Below are positions 9,660 to 18,830 of a DNA stretch of 20,190 bases, in pieces. Every line of letters begins with the position of its first letter. The stretch's first letter is position 1. Source of the DNA: Chara braunii (taxonomy: Eukaryota > Streptophyta > Charophyceae > Charales > Characeae); assembly GCA_003427395.1 (NCBI GenBank), contig BFEA01000897.1, forward strand, positions 372,114 to 392,303, in the 5' to 3' direction. The notes below the pieces were generated by a model. It saw nothing but the letters and a program-made list of their open reading frames with translations, was not told where the DNA came from and ran no database searches. Made by a program: the position numbers and the translations under genes.

Positions 9660-10145
9660 CTTTCTCCATCTACCTTCTATCCTACTTACTTACTAACTAA
9701 TCTAACCTCATAGCCATGTTCGCCCGGGGTCAAAACCCCCGGATAGCATTCTCCCCCGCCGAAATCCATCCGCCACTGAGTACACAACGCCTTCTTCCTC
9801 TTCCTCCATCGCCTCTCCCGCCATAGCGCGGCGCATCAATCTTTCTCCTACCACCTATTCTACTGACCTTCATCTAAAACTAACATCGCCATCGCACTCG
9901 CCTTGCCTTGAAACCCCAGAATAGCATCTAACTCCGTTCGATTCTATACAGGATCGAGTGAAATATCGTCGTTTCCCTTTCCCCCATAGCCGAGCTTCAG
10001 CCACCTCTCCGCGCAAGCCTTTTCTACTGATCTCTTTTTCTCACTAACCTTTGCTCAAATCTGGTCTTACTAGCGGATTCGCCCCGTCTTAAACTTTTAG
10101 AACCGCCTCTTTTCTCGCTCGATTTCGACAAGAATCGAGTGAGAT
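9660..10145. repeat. Diverged tandem repeat, unit about 181 bp, with a hairpin in each of two units
   Basis: Three loosely similar units begin near 9660, 9840 and 10015. Each runs cttctcc/tctactgac, then a catagc/catcgc segment, then a gaacccc-like segment. In the last two units the end forms a hairpin at the same place in the unit: TTCGAT/ATCGAG at 9937-9958 (one wobble pair) and CTCGATT/AATCGAG at 10118-10139, 181 nt apart. The first unit instead has ccggggt/acccccgg at 9724-9742. Confidence 0.6.
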
Positions 10146-11370
10146 AAACTCCTCCTATGGCGCCTCACCCGTTCTTCCCCATCTCCCTGACTGCATGTAC
10201 CTGGCGCAGAATTGCGCCCTGATGCATTCTCCCCTCTTTACTCGTTCGCGCCCCTCTCCGCTTGCTCCTATTGCCATCGTCCGACAGCAGCCACCGTAGT
10301 GGCCCGTCCGATATCCTCACTGCCCCCCCCCCTGTCTCCATCTCACTCCGCATGCACCTAACGCGGGGATCCATCCCGGTTCATTCCCCTCCCATGCTGC
10401 ACGCCGGCCCGACCGTCGGCCCACAGTCTGCTGCTCCGCTCCACTGTCCGTGCCTGGATATTACCGCCTCTCTGCTGCGCCCGGCCACACTTTGTCTTAA
10501 TCTCACTGTGCCACCCACTTACTAGCGGTCCGCTGCCCGTCTCTCCTTCTATTGCTAACGAGGCTCCGGCTGCTTTACAGCGGCTCTTGCTGACACCAAC
10601 CGCCGGACGGTGACCAAGGAGACCGAAATCCGTTTGACGAGCGCACGGCCACTTACCTCCGAACCAGCCTGCCCGACTGCGCAAGGCACTGAGGCGCATG
10701 GCCCACGTCCGGCTGCCTCGGGCCAGCCCGGTACTCCGGTGATCAAGAAAACACGGCCTACTGCCGGGTCTACCAATTTCTGCCCGAGGGAGGTGGGTTC
10801 CATGCGACTGGCCGCCACCGTCAAGTCCCCTGGCCTGTCCGTCCGCCTATCCCTGGGATCGGCCTTCCACCTTTAGGGCCCCCAACAGCCCGCTCCCACG
10901 CAGACAACCCATCACGGCGCGGCTTGCTGCAAAAGCCTAGTATTGGCCCTGGCGCAGCTCTCGAACGTTCAAATGAGAACTTTGAAGACCGAAGCAGAGG
11001 AAACCTTCACAAGTGGGCTGCTGCAGCGGCCGTCCCACAATGCCCCAAATACAGTCCGCTATCTTTTGTGGTTCCAACGGTCATGCACACACTCCAACCT
11101 TCCACACAGATCATGATTGGCGGACGGTACACCCGCGACAGCCCCCACCACTCGGGCTCCCCGCCTCGTGGGCTAACCACCCCTTGGCTCGCATGCACGT
11201 TGAACTCCCCGGTACACGCCGCCAACGACGGCATGATGGAGGGATTTCGCCAGCATCCCGAACATGCGGACCCGTCAAACGGGGCCCGTACTGAAGGTCC
11301 TCGACTGCCGTGGCGGCCACTAGGTCCGGCGCCTCGTCCAAATCAAGGGCCCGCCGGAGTATATATATAT
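10146..11370. other. GC-rich stretch without recognisable gene
   Basis: Open frames exist on both strands (for example plus 10610-10876 and 10924-11403, minus 10358-10699), but they overlap each other, are rich in Pro, Ala, Gly and Arg, and show no domain I recognise. High GC content by itself lowers stop frequency, so I do not call them genes. Confidence 0.4.
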
Positions 11371-11389
11371 AAAAAAAAAAAAAAAAAAA
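11371..11389 (+). repeat. A19 tract preceded by (TA)n
   Basis: GTATATATATAT followed by 19 A. It could be the poly(A) end of a retroposed plus-strand sequence upstream (10146-11370), which would make the 8-kb insert a composite. The upstream sequence has no recognised retroposon feature. Confidence 0.7.
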
Positions 11390-12075
11390 CGACACTAGAA
11401 TAAATTATTTAGAAAACGCCACCACCAATCAGGCGCCGCCACTAACAAAACCGAAGGGGATAGCCCCATGGCCTCAACCCCATCGACCGCGGCGACGCTC
11501 GCCAACCTTGATCCTTGAACCTTCGTAGTATCAATCCAATGTCGTAACCTATAGGTCTGAGCCCAAGCCTAAGACCCATGTCCACAGAGTATCATACAAG
11601 GCAGTGCGGCGCAGCGCTATGGGCCGACAACCGGCTGCGCGGCTCCCAGTGCCCGCGCCGGCTTGCTTATACTGTGCCATAATTGCCCCGCGCGCCATCC
11701 TACGGCACCCCGCTCACCGCACGAAGTCGCGCCGTCGTTGCCGATGCCGTCGTCGGGGTCGTTTCTCCGCACGCGCGCTCAACTCAGTCAAACGTAGCCA
11801 TCGAAAGAAAATATCCCCTAGATCCTAGTTTAATCAGGAGTAACCAAAAATAAAAACTTAAAGATAAAAATCAAAATAAACATGCCGGCGCCCGCGTCGG
11901 TTTCGTAATCAACATCAGGGGGTGAATCACGCGCGCCTTAAACCTGCGCGCCCACACACTCTTTACTCTAGTCAACCATCCAGCCGTCGTAAACACATCG
12001 ACGCAGCCGCGTCTGGCGTGGTATGCTTAAATTTCAATCCAAGCTATTTTTTGTTGCTTGCAAAACCCCGGGCGG
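11390..12075. other. CpG-rich right part of the insert
   Basis: No gene. It is rich in CG and CGCG words (about 11600-11790 and 11880-12020), with an A-rich island at about 11845-11880. Composition resembles the left end of the insert (4137-5100), but I could not align the two ends beyond short chance matches such as caccgcacga at 4157 and 11717. Confidence 0.4.
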
Positions 12076-12093
12076 GTACCCTTGTAAGGGTAC
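12076..12093. repeat. GTACCCTT-GT-AAGGGTAC hairpin near the right end of the insert
   Basis: A perfect 8-bp stem with a 2-nt loop, ending about 10 nt from the right terminus of the insert. It has the same short-loop style as the palindromes in the left block. Confidence 0.8.
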
Positions 12094-12103
12094 TCGCACC
12101 GAC

Positions 12104-14727
12104 AGCGGATTTTCGAATAGAACCTGTGCAAGAACTGCTGCTTCTGTTAAAGGCTGCTCTCTGACTGTGGGAAAAACCTGCTGCCATGCCTTTAAAACAC
12201 CACTCCAGAAAACAGACTTCGGCTTTTTGTTTACATATGAGCGGATCAGCAAACAGGCTTGAATGTCTTCTGATCTGGATAATGACCACTCTTTTCCTAG
12301 AATGTAGCAAGCTAACAACCACCAAGGGTCCTCTTCTTCTGCCAACAACGCCTTCACTGCCCATTTAGCTAGAAGTGCCACATTTTGCTGGTGGGGGTCC
12401 AGTATGCCCAACCCTCCTTCATCCCTCGGAAAGGCTATTGTCTCCCACGCAATCTTCGGATAAAACCCCTGTTCTTTATCGCCTTCTGGTTTCCACAGTA
12501 GCCTCGCTGCTGATTTCTTGATCCTTTTGTAAGTATCATCACCCAGCATGTGGACTGCTAATACAAACAAGAGCACCGAGAAAGCTGCAGAGGTAATCAC
12601 CATAACTCTCGCCATCAGGGAGAGATGCCTGGTGCTTTTCTATGACGCCAATCTGTTGTTGAATGTCTCTTCCAGCAAGGAGTCTTGGAAATCTGCATTC
12701 TTTGTCAGGGAAACTAGTACCCCCAGAAAACGGTCAGAAGCATTTGCAAGTACTTTCTTAAGACCCCAATTAACTTGTAAGTTGAAGTCATTTGGGAGAA
12801 AATAGACGGATTTGCTCCAATTAATAGACGCCTCGGATAGGTCGCACTAATTCCTTAGGACTTTCCGTAATGACAACAGCGTAGGGCGGGTGTTTTGACA
12901 GGCCACCGTGAGGTCGTCCGCCAAAGCCCCCCCCCTTCCATTGTAGATTTTTCTGTACTTCTAGCCTTCTCATTTCTGCATTAAAGCGGATGTTGTCCAA
13001 AAGGACCTCCAGGTGCACCACAAAGAGCACGGGGGCCAATGGGCATCCCTGTCTTAATGACCTGGATACCGCGAAATTGTCTGATACAAATCCATTCACC
13101 ATGACCGCTGCTGCTGCCGTAGAGTACATGATTTTTACCCATCGAGAAAAATTCCCCCCAAAACCCATATGCTTTAAGGTAGTCATTACAAAGGCCCAGC
13201 CTACACGGTCGTAGGCTTTTTCCATGTCGAGTAGCAAAATTGCCACGTCCCTGTTCTCTGCTGCTATAACTTCCAGAGCCTGTATGGTGGCAGCAATGTT
13301 GTCTGTGATAGATCGGTGTTTGACAAATGCCCCTTGTTCCTTCAAAATAAGTTCGGGAAGATACCGGCCTAGTCGTAGGGCCAGAGCTTTAGCCAAAATC
13401 TTATACGATACATTAAGTACTGATATTGGTCGCCAGTTTATAATTTATTTCTTATCTCCTTTCTTATACAGAAGAGTAATTATTTCGTTCATCATTCTTG
13501 TTGTCAGGCTTCCTCCTGTCAGCACTTTATTGTATATGTTTATCAAATAGGGTACAATCTTTGACCACACTGCCAAGTATAGCTCTACAAGTAGTCCATC
13601 ATTCCCGGGGCATTTCCCGTTTGCCATTCTTTTTGCTGCTTCCAAAAGTTCTTCTTCTGTCAGGGGCCTATCTAGATCTAGACGGGCTGGGGTGGATATT
13701 TTTTTCTCTGTTAACGCCCAAAAGTCCGAGCTCTCTCGGAGGTTAGTGTCCATGGTGTCTGAGGTTCTTTTGGATGTAAGAATATCGTGAAAGTACAGTT
13801 TCGCAAATTCCCCCATCTGCTGAGCGTCGTTTGTCACCGGGACCTGGCTAGAGAAGGGTTGGGCAAGTTCTTTCATCGGCTGCCTAGCCTGTTGTACGAT
13901 CAGGCTTCTGAATGTGTCCTTCGTCATGCTGTCCCCCGTGATAATGCTACGCTGGGCCAACCATTGTTTCCAATATTCTTGTTGTTGTATTTCCATTGTC
14001 TTCAGCTCATGCATTTTCCGTTTCCTTATTGCAGTTCAGTAGGCGTCTGACATTGGGTGTTTTCCAAACTCTAACTCTGCCCTTTGAAATAACCTTTTAA
14101 GGTCTGCTTCTTTCTTATGTCTTGCGATAGTTTTTATTTGGGATATATTGTTCAGGCATCCCTGGAGGAGTCTGAACCCCACCTCTGTCCATTGTTCCTC
14201 CCTATCAAACAAGGATTTCGCCTTTTGCCATTTGTCCAAATGTTTATTGACCCAGTCCAGTACACCTTCATCTTTCAAGTGACTCACCTTTAGTTTGAAA
14301 TAAGAAGGGCCCTGGCTATCTAGACCCGGATTGAGAATAGTGTTTCAATCTGCCGCCAGGATCAAATTGTCTATGTTAGGAATTAAGCTCGGTAGTTCTG
14401 CCAGGAAGGTCATTCTTTCGTTATAATCTCTAGGTAGGTAGAAGGACATTATTGCCCAATCATCTTCTCCCATCGTAAATTTGACCCAAACCCATCCCTT
14501 GGGGTCCATCACCCCCCCCTGGCCGGGGCCCAGAACTGAGGGCCCGTCCACCATCTTGTTGTTTCTTGAATTCTTTGTTCATCCAACTTTGATTCCTGAA
14601 TACAGATTATCTGTATTTTGTTCTCATGGATCCAAGTCTTTAACCTGACCCTCCTATGTTTCGTTCCTGTGTCACAAAGTCCACGCACGTTCCATGACGC
14701 TATGCGTAGAATGCCCTTAGGCAACAT
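12104..14727 (-). pseudogene. LINE ORF2, 5' part: APE-type endonuclease plus reverse transcriptase
   Basis: The polyprotein nicks DNA and copies its RNA in target-primed reverse transcription. The frame starts at 14727 with the endonuclease N-terminus (ASWNVRGL, IICIQESKL). It reaches the position of the GD(F/W)N motif, where LAAD is followed by TGA (14345-14347) and Asn. The C-terminal half of the endonuclease is then missing: the next residues are the linker (GVLDWVNKHL). RT motifs follow: GKCPGNDGLLVELY, NWRPISV, LLLDMEKAYDRVGW (motif A Asp), SLRQGCPLAP (motif B), and ALADDLTVA (motif C, 12913-12921 for ADD). Breaks: slips at C8 (14512-14519) and C9 (12927-12935), and stops at 14345, 14036, 13445, 12847 and 12640. 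The thumb region (ending LFENPL) reaches the insert junction and continues at 4136. Confidence 0.9.
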
Positions 14728-14800
14728 AGTTCAGGCCCGTGCCGGAGAGACCATGGATACGGCCGAAAGAAGACCCTGAGCCCTCTGTCTGTTTCCGTCG

Positions 14801-16190
14801 TCATTTGCCTTCCCCCCTTTTCAGGTTCTGTTCTTCGAACCATGGGGCTCTCAGCAGGTCCGGGAAACTATCCAGAAAGATGAGTTCCCGCTGTGGGGTG
14901 TTCGTTAGCCATTCAGCTATTACCTTGGCAGATATAGAATTTCTGAAAAGAATCATGTCCAGTTCTTCGTTTAGCATAGAGTCCAGAAGCGAGAGTTTAA
15001 ACCATTCTTTTCCCATCTTTGACAGTTCTTCTTTGACTTCATTGTTCATTTTAGTGTCCAGAAAAACAAAGTACAGTCTCGCTCTGTTTCTGTTGTGGTG
15101 TTCCGCTGTAAAGCAACCCACTCTGAGCGAGGGTATCACCCTCACCTGTAGGAAATTCGAGATCAGATTCTTCACCTTGTTCAATATAGTCAATTCTGTC
15201 AAGGCAGCGTCCGTTTCCACAGACGGTAATTCCATTGTATCATTCGCTAGCACGTTCGCCGATACCACTACCCCTTTACTCGAATTGGCACAAATTATCG
15301 GGATGAGGATTTTTGGGATGTCCACATCAGCCCTGTCCAGCGTCTGAATTGGTTCCGTGATGCACAGTCCCTCTGGGGCCTCCTCCTTCCGACGTTCCCC
15401 CTTGTTATCTCCATCCCCCTGAACAAAATCCTCAAATTCCAGATCATCTTCCTCCATGTGATTCTGTTTTGAAATTCGTTCCTGTTCCGAATCATCATCC
15501 TTTCCCCCCAGTATCTTCACCGCCGCTTCTTCCAACTTGTGCAACGATGGATCCCCATATACCCCAGACTTTTCCATTCGCTCCTCCTTGTCTTTCTCCC
15601 ATGCTTTTCTTGAGGAGTCTGAATCCCCCCCCCCTCGGAAGGTTGATTCAGCTTCTCTTTCCAGCGTCCCCCTTTGCTCAAGCCCCTCAGTTGCCCTTTT
15701 GCAGGTTTCGATCCGTGTCAGACTCTGCGTTTTTGTGCGGTTCTCCCTTACCCCCTTTCCCTTTCTCGTTCTGCTTTCCGGTCCCTTTCTCTGATTTTCC
15801 GGTTTTACGGATCTTCAATTGCCCTGCTTTTGAATTCTTTTCTTTCGCATTCCGAGATGAGGGTTCTCCCTCGTTTCTCCCTTTCTTCAAAAGGTGAGCT
15901 GGCAGTCTGCAAAAGCCCGCTTTTGGAGGTTCCTCCCCTTCAGGAACAAATCCTGAGAACGGGGGTTCTGGCGGGGGTTGTCTGGGGCCGGGGTGGAGAA
16001 ACGGGTCCACCTCCTTTGCCGGACATACTTTGTCTTTCTTTGTGTGGTAAAACATACGACAGGTGTCACACCAAGGTCGCGCTCCGATGTATCGGCCACA
16101 CCCCAGATTGGCCATGGCCGAGATGTCTCGGTTACACCCCAGATTGGCCACGGCCGAGATGTATCGGCCAAACCCCGGCCGTGGCCCGAC
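14801..16190 (-). pseudogene. LINE ORF1-like protein, broken by one frame slip
   Basis: It lies upstream of ORF2 on the same strand, with a gap of about 70 nt, so it should be the ORF1 nucleic-acid-binding protein of the same LINE. Reading 5' to 3' on the minus strand: two to three 12-residue repeats of the type GRYISAVANLGC, a CX2CX4HX6C cluster (CDTCRMFYH...C, 16023-16070) like a variant zinc knuckle, a Pro-rich segment, then a long Lys/Gly/Glu-rich basic tract. The frame then slips at C10 (15625-15634). The rest (15624-14801) is an acidic stretch (DDDSEQER, EEDDLEFEDF) and a mixed alpha-type C-terminus (FVFLDTKMNNEVKEEL). I do not recognise the C-terminal domain. The true start is not clear, because the reading passes into low-complexity DNA at 16192. 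Confidence 0.65.
16085..16186. repeat. 36-bp tandem repeats at the LINE 5' end, with an 11-bp stem
   Basis: GATGTATCGG-type units recur at 16086, 16122 and 16158, an exact 36-nt period. The third copy is partial. On the minus strand they encode a 12-residue repeat in frame with ORF1. GGCCACGGCCG (16146-16156) and CGGCCGTGGCC (16176-16186) form a perfect 11-bp stem around the third unit. The units could be coding or could be a repeated 5' UTR/promoter of the LINE. Confidence 0.85.
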
Positions 16191-16191
16191 C

Positions 16192-16311
16192 TTTTTTTTT
16201 TTTTTTTTTAGCTGTGGCACGGCGCGGCACTGCGCGACCGACAAAATAAATAAATAAATAAATAAATTAAATTCCTTGCAGCCGCGGCGCGGCGCAACCA
16301 AAAAAAAAAAA
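16192..16311 (-). repeat. T18, (AAAT)n and A12 simple-repeat block, possibly a small retroposon
   Basis: T18 at 16192-16209, an AAAT microsatellite at about 16244-16266, and A12 at 16300-16311. Between them are two similar GC-rich pieces (gctgtggcacggcgcggcac and gcagccgcggcgcggcgcaac). On the minus strand the T18 reads as a poly(A) tail, so a short retroposon may have inserted next to the LINE 5' end. No Pol III boxes recognised. Confidence 0.6.
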
Positions 16312-16318
16312 CCACAAC

Positions 16319-16414
16319 CGCCTTTTCGAACTCCGCCCTGAGACCACTGCCGACCTTGAGTTACAAACGCCTTTTCGAACTCAGGCCCTGACACAGACGC
16401 CGAAGGCTGGTTTT
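16319..16414. repeat. 49-nt-offset direct repeat
   Basis: CGCCTTTTCGAACTC occurs exactly at 16319-16333 and again at 16368-16382. The similarity continues with ccgccctgaga against aggccctgaca. It looks like a two-unit tandem duplication in the gap between the two head-to-head LINEs. Confidence 0.8.
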
Positions 16415-16464
16415 TGTGCCCATTACAAACTCCCATGTGACATAAACATACTTCCCCCAATAAT

Positions 16465-18201
16465 AAACTATCCCTTTATGGGCAGGCGCTAGTTCTGTTG
16501 TCTGCTGCACTCTCTATATTGTGGTTCCCACTGTCCATCTACCTCCTGGGAGTAGAGGCATACAAGGAAATAAAGCGGGACGTGGCCAGATATCTGTGGA
16601 GACCGGAGGCAACAGAAGATCAAGGCTTTGTGCATAAGGTAGCTTGGGAAGTCATGACTAGGCCACGTTCGCAGGGTGGCCTGGGAATTCTTGAACCCGA
16701 ACTCAGAACTGGGCTTTGTTGGCTAAATGGATAAGAAGATCCAACGATAATCTGGGTCCGCCTCGCCGGATCTTCCGCAGTCCCAGGAAGTCTGGCAATG
16801 CAGCATGCTACCTAGCTTCCTGAATCGCCGAGTTAAGTCTAGAGCGTGGAAGGGCATATTATACGCATGGAAAAAGATATGTCCACAGTTGGATGCTCCT
16901 CCCCTAACGAAGATCGAAATAGTGAACCTCGGTCTATTTGATAACCCCCTGATTTGTGATGGTAATGGTAGCCCTTTCATGGCTACAGATGGGTCTGGGA
17001 ATTTTGGTCGGCCTTGGATAGAGAAGGGGATCACAAGAGTAAAACAGTTGTGGGACGAAAACACAGAGGATTGCATTTCGTACGAGCAACTGAGATCAAG
17101 AATGCCACGCCTGCATAATGTAGCAGGCAACAGGGAGAAAATCCCCAATGCTCTTCCTAGCAAATGGGCAGAGAAACTGAAGGTAAACACAGAACACACA
17201 ATAGGAACATGGGTTGCCTCGGACGAACAGTCGGACGTTTTCTGGAAACTCACGGGTCTGCAGGTGGATCAGGGCTGGAAGATAGAGGAATGGCAACTAC
17301 AGAGGACAGGTATTAAACAGGAACAGTTACTGTTGATCCAGGATAAAACGGTGCACACGACTGTGGGTATGCAGGAAGTGAGAGTCACTCAAAGGAACAA
17401 AATCTACGGTTTGTTAGGAAGAGGTGAAGACTTTGTGGTCGATCCTCTCATGTACAAATGGAGGTGGGAGACACAAGGAGGGCAGAGGGAAGACCCCACC
17501 CCACTATGCTGCTACAAAGCGAAAACGGGGGTGAGATATATTCAGTCTAAATCAGAACTCTCCCCCAAGCAAATGGCAGCGGACAGAATGAGCAGACTTA
17601 AGGGTTCTTTTTGCAATCAGCCGAGATTCCCTGTCAAAAACAAGCCAGTTTAATGTGGCTCCAATCGATGCAAGTGGTCCCGACTGCACAATGGCTTGCA
17701 CCGAAGGGCATGGATATTCCGACGACGTGCACTAGATGCGACTGGGGTTGCGAGTCTAATGCTCATGTATGGATGCATTGCCCCCTTGCAGATGAAATTT
17801 GGGTATGGTGGGGGCAAATGTGGGATGCCTGGTGTGATGGGACTTTTCCATGGTCAGACGACTGGCTGCTGTATGCCACTATGCCATCGGAGACTATGAA
17901 ATACAAGGACGGTTGGGGGTATGCTGCTTTGATATGCAGACATTGCAGAGGGGTGATCCTTCAGACCATCTGGCGAGCCAGAAAATCCAAGGTTTTTAGG
18001 GAGCAAACGGTGACACTACAGCAACAGCAGAACCAAATCCGCAGTGAAATTCGTTGGGTGATTGTGGCAGACTGGAAAGTATGCTCAGGTAGAAAGGGGA
18101 AAGGTCGGCCCTGTTTTCTGCGTACCTGGGCACGAAATACACAGAAGATTAAAGTTTATCAGTCCGAAAAGTCGGTGTTATCAAGGGATTTTTCACAGTA
18201 G
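16465..18201 (+). pseudogene. Second LINE, ORF2 C-terminal half (thumb to zinc domain), 5'-truncated
   Basis: Starts inside the RT thumb (LSLYGQALVLLSAALS, matching LSLMARVMVITSAAFS of the minus-strand LINE) and runs to a TAG at 18199-18201. Shared landmarks are YKEIKRDVARYLWRPE, GGLGILEP, FDNPLI, RPWIEKGI, MWLQ and a zf-RVT-like CTRCDWGCESNAHVWMHC at about 17735-17790. The endonuclease and the RT catalytic core are absent. Frame changes occur between about 16700 and 16810 (frame 1 to frame 2, with loss of register around LLAKWIRR) and near the T5 run at 17608-17612 (back to frame 1). Identity with the minus-strand LINE is only about half by eye over the shared part, so the two come from different LINE lineages or from old copies. 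Confidence 0.88.
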
Positions 18202-18267
18202 AAAGTGGCTTTCCATCAAAGATAATATTTTTTTACTGTAGAAAGTGGCTTTCCATCAAAGATAATA
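18198..18267 (+). repeat. Two exact 30-nt copies, 40-nt period, overlapping the LINE stop
   Basis: 18198-18227 and 18238-18267 are identical over 30 nt (beginning gtagaaagtggctttccatc). The first copy contains the ORF2 stop codon. It is either a recent tandem duplication in the 3' UTR or a built-in feature of this LINE family. Confidence 0.92.
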
Positions 18268-18690
18268 ATTTTGCTTTCTACAATGTGTACGGTAGACCTG
18301 AGAGGATCCTTAAGTTGGTTTTTCATAATTACTCCAGGTTTGCAACAGTTACTCCTTTTTGGTGCTTAAAGTTCAATTGTTGGAAAGCATTTTTGCCTAG
18401 GAAGGGGACACTGGACCCAGTTTCCAGCAGTTTCGGATCTTCCTTTTGGTCGGTATAAGTAAATTCAGGGATAAATGGTTGGAAAGTAGGCAACTGGCTA
18501 AATGCTCAGTCTTTGTGTTAGCTGATCCCCCTACCACCAGCCCCACCCTACTCCCTGACAGGACGGGGGGCAACATGCATGGGAGGTAGCTATGCTTGCA
18601 GGGGTCCCCGGTGTAAGAGTAGTGGTAGGTAGGTTACTGGTAGTGAAAGGTGAAATTGAGAGAAGAATACAACTCGATCTATACGGTAAA
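18268..18690. other. Probable 3' UTR of the plus-strand LINE and flank
   Basis: No gene. This is the stretch after the LINE stop. A short A7 run at about 18688-18694 could be a decayed poly(A) end, but the tail is not convincing. No similarity by eye to the 3' UTR of the minus-strand LINE. Confidence 0.35.
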
Positions 18691-18699
18691 AAAAGTAAG

Positions 18700-18830
18700 G
18701 TAAGGAGCAGACAGCCCAGCTGAGTTGGTTCGGCATGCAAGTGACATTCAGAAGGTAGTGGGTTCAACTCCTGAAGGCCTCATGTACCTGCCTGGGGCTA
18801 GTTGGTGCCCAACACCTAGAGGTAGCCCCT
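18700..18830 (+). mobile_element. tRNA-derived SINE-like sequence with Pol III A and B boxes
   Basis: CAGCTGAGTTGG (18717-18728) matches the A-box consensus TRGCNNAGYNGG at 11 of 12 positions. GGTTCAACTCC (18761-18771) matches the B box GGTTCRANNCC. The 32 nt between them is a tRNA-like spacing. The acceptor and T-stem pairing of a true tRNA is lost, so this is a SINE head or a decayed tRNA relative, not a tRNA gene. Downstream, GGGGCTA (18794-18800) pairs with TAGCCCC (18823-18829) and encloses GTTGG-TGC-CCAAC (18801-18813). A C-rich tract follows. The 3' end of the element is not defined. Confidence 0.65.

Larger units (their letters stand above)
4137..12103. mobile_element. About 7.97-kb insertion into the LINE, LTR-element-like ends, no coding capacity found
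   Basis: CAGCGG lies just left of the insert (4131-4136) and again at its right end (12103-12108). Deleting the insert plus one copy rejoins LINE ORF2 in frame at Asn-Pro-Leu, which matches FDNPLI in the second LINE of the window. If the duplication is the 4 nt GCGG, the insert runs 4137-12104, begins TGTCG and ends CGACA. That is a 5-nt inverted terminus of the TG...CA type used by LTR retrotransposons, whose target duplications are 4-6 nt. If it is 6 nt, the insert ends at 12102. I found no pair of long terminal repeats, no gag-pol and no transposase, so the class is unsettled. A non-autonomous LTR derivative or a composite of several insertions would both fit. Confidence 0.8.

Noticed and set aside
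10610-11403. Plus-strand open frames in the GC-rich part of the insert as gag-like genes.
   Set aside because: Composition alone explains them. No zinc knuckle, protease, RT or capsid motif seen.
10636-12103. 3' LTR starting at TGACGAGCGCA, similar to TGTCGAGCGCA at 4137.
   Set aside because: The match stops after about 11 nt, and the following sequence does not align with 4148 onward.
12076-12104. Helitron 3' end (hairpin about 10 nt from the terminus).
   Set aside because: No CTRR end and no TC start, and the site shows a direct repeat, which Helitrons do not make.
12104-18201. Twin-priming inversion of a single LINE (5' half inverted, 3' half direct).
   Set aside because: The order would fit, but both pieces contain the thumb region and those shared parts are strongly diverged, and the missing 3' half of the minus-strand element is found at 2540-4136.
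18711-18780. A functional tRNA gene.
   Set aside because: A and B boxes are present, but the acceptor, anticodon and T stems do not pair properly.
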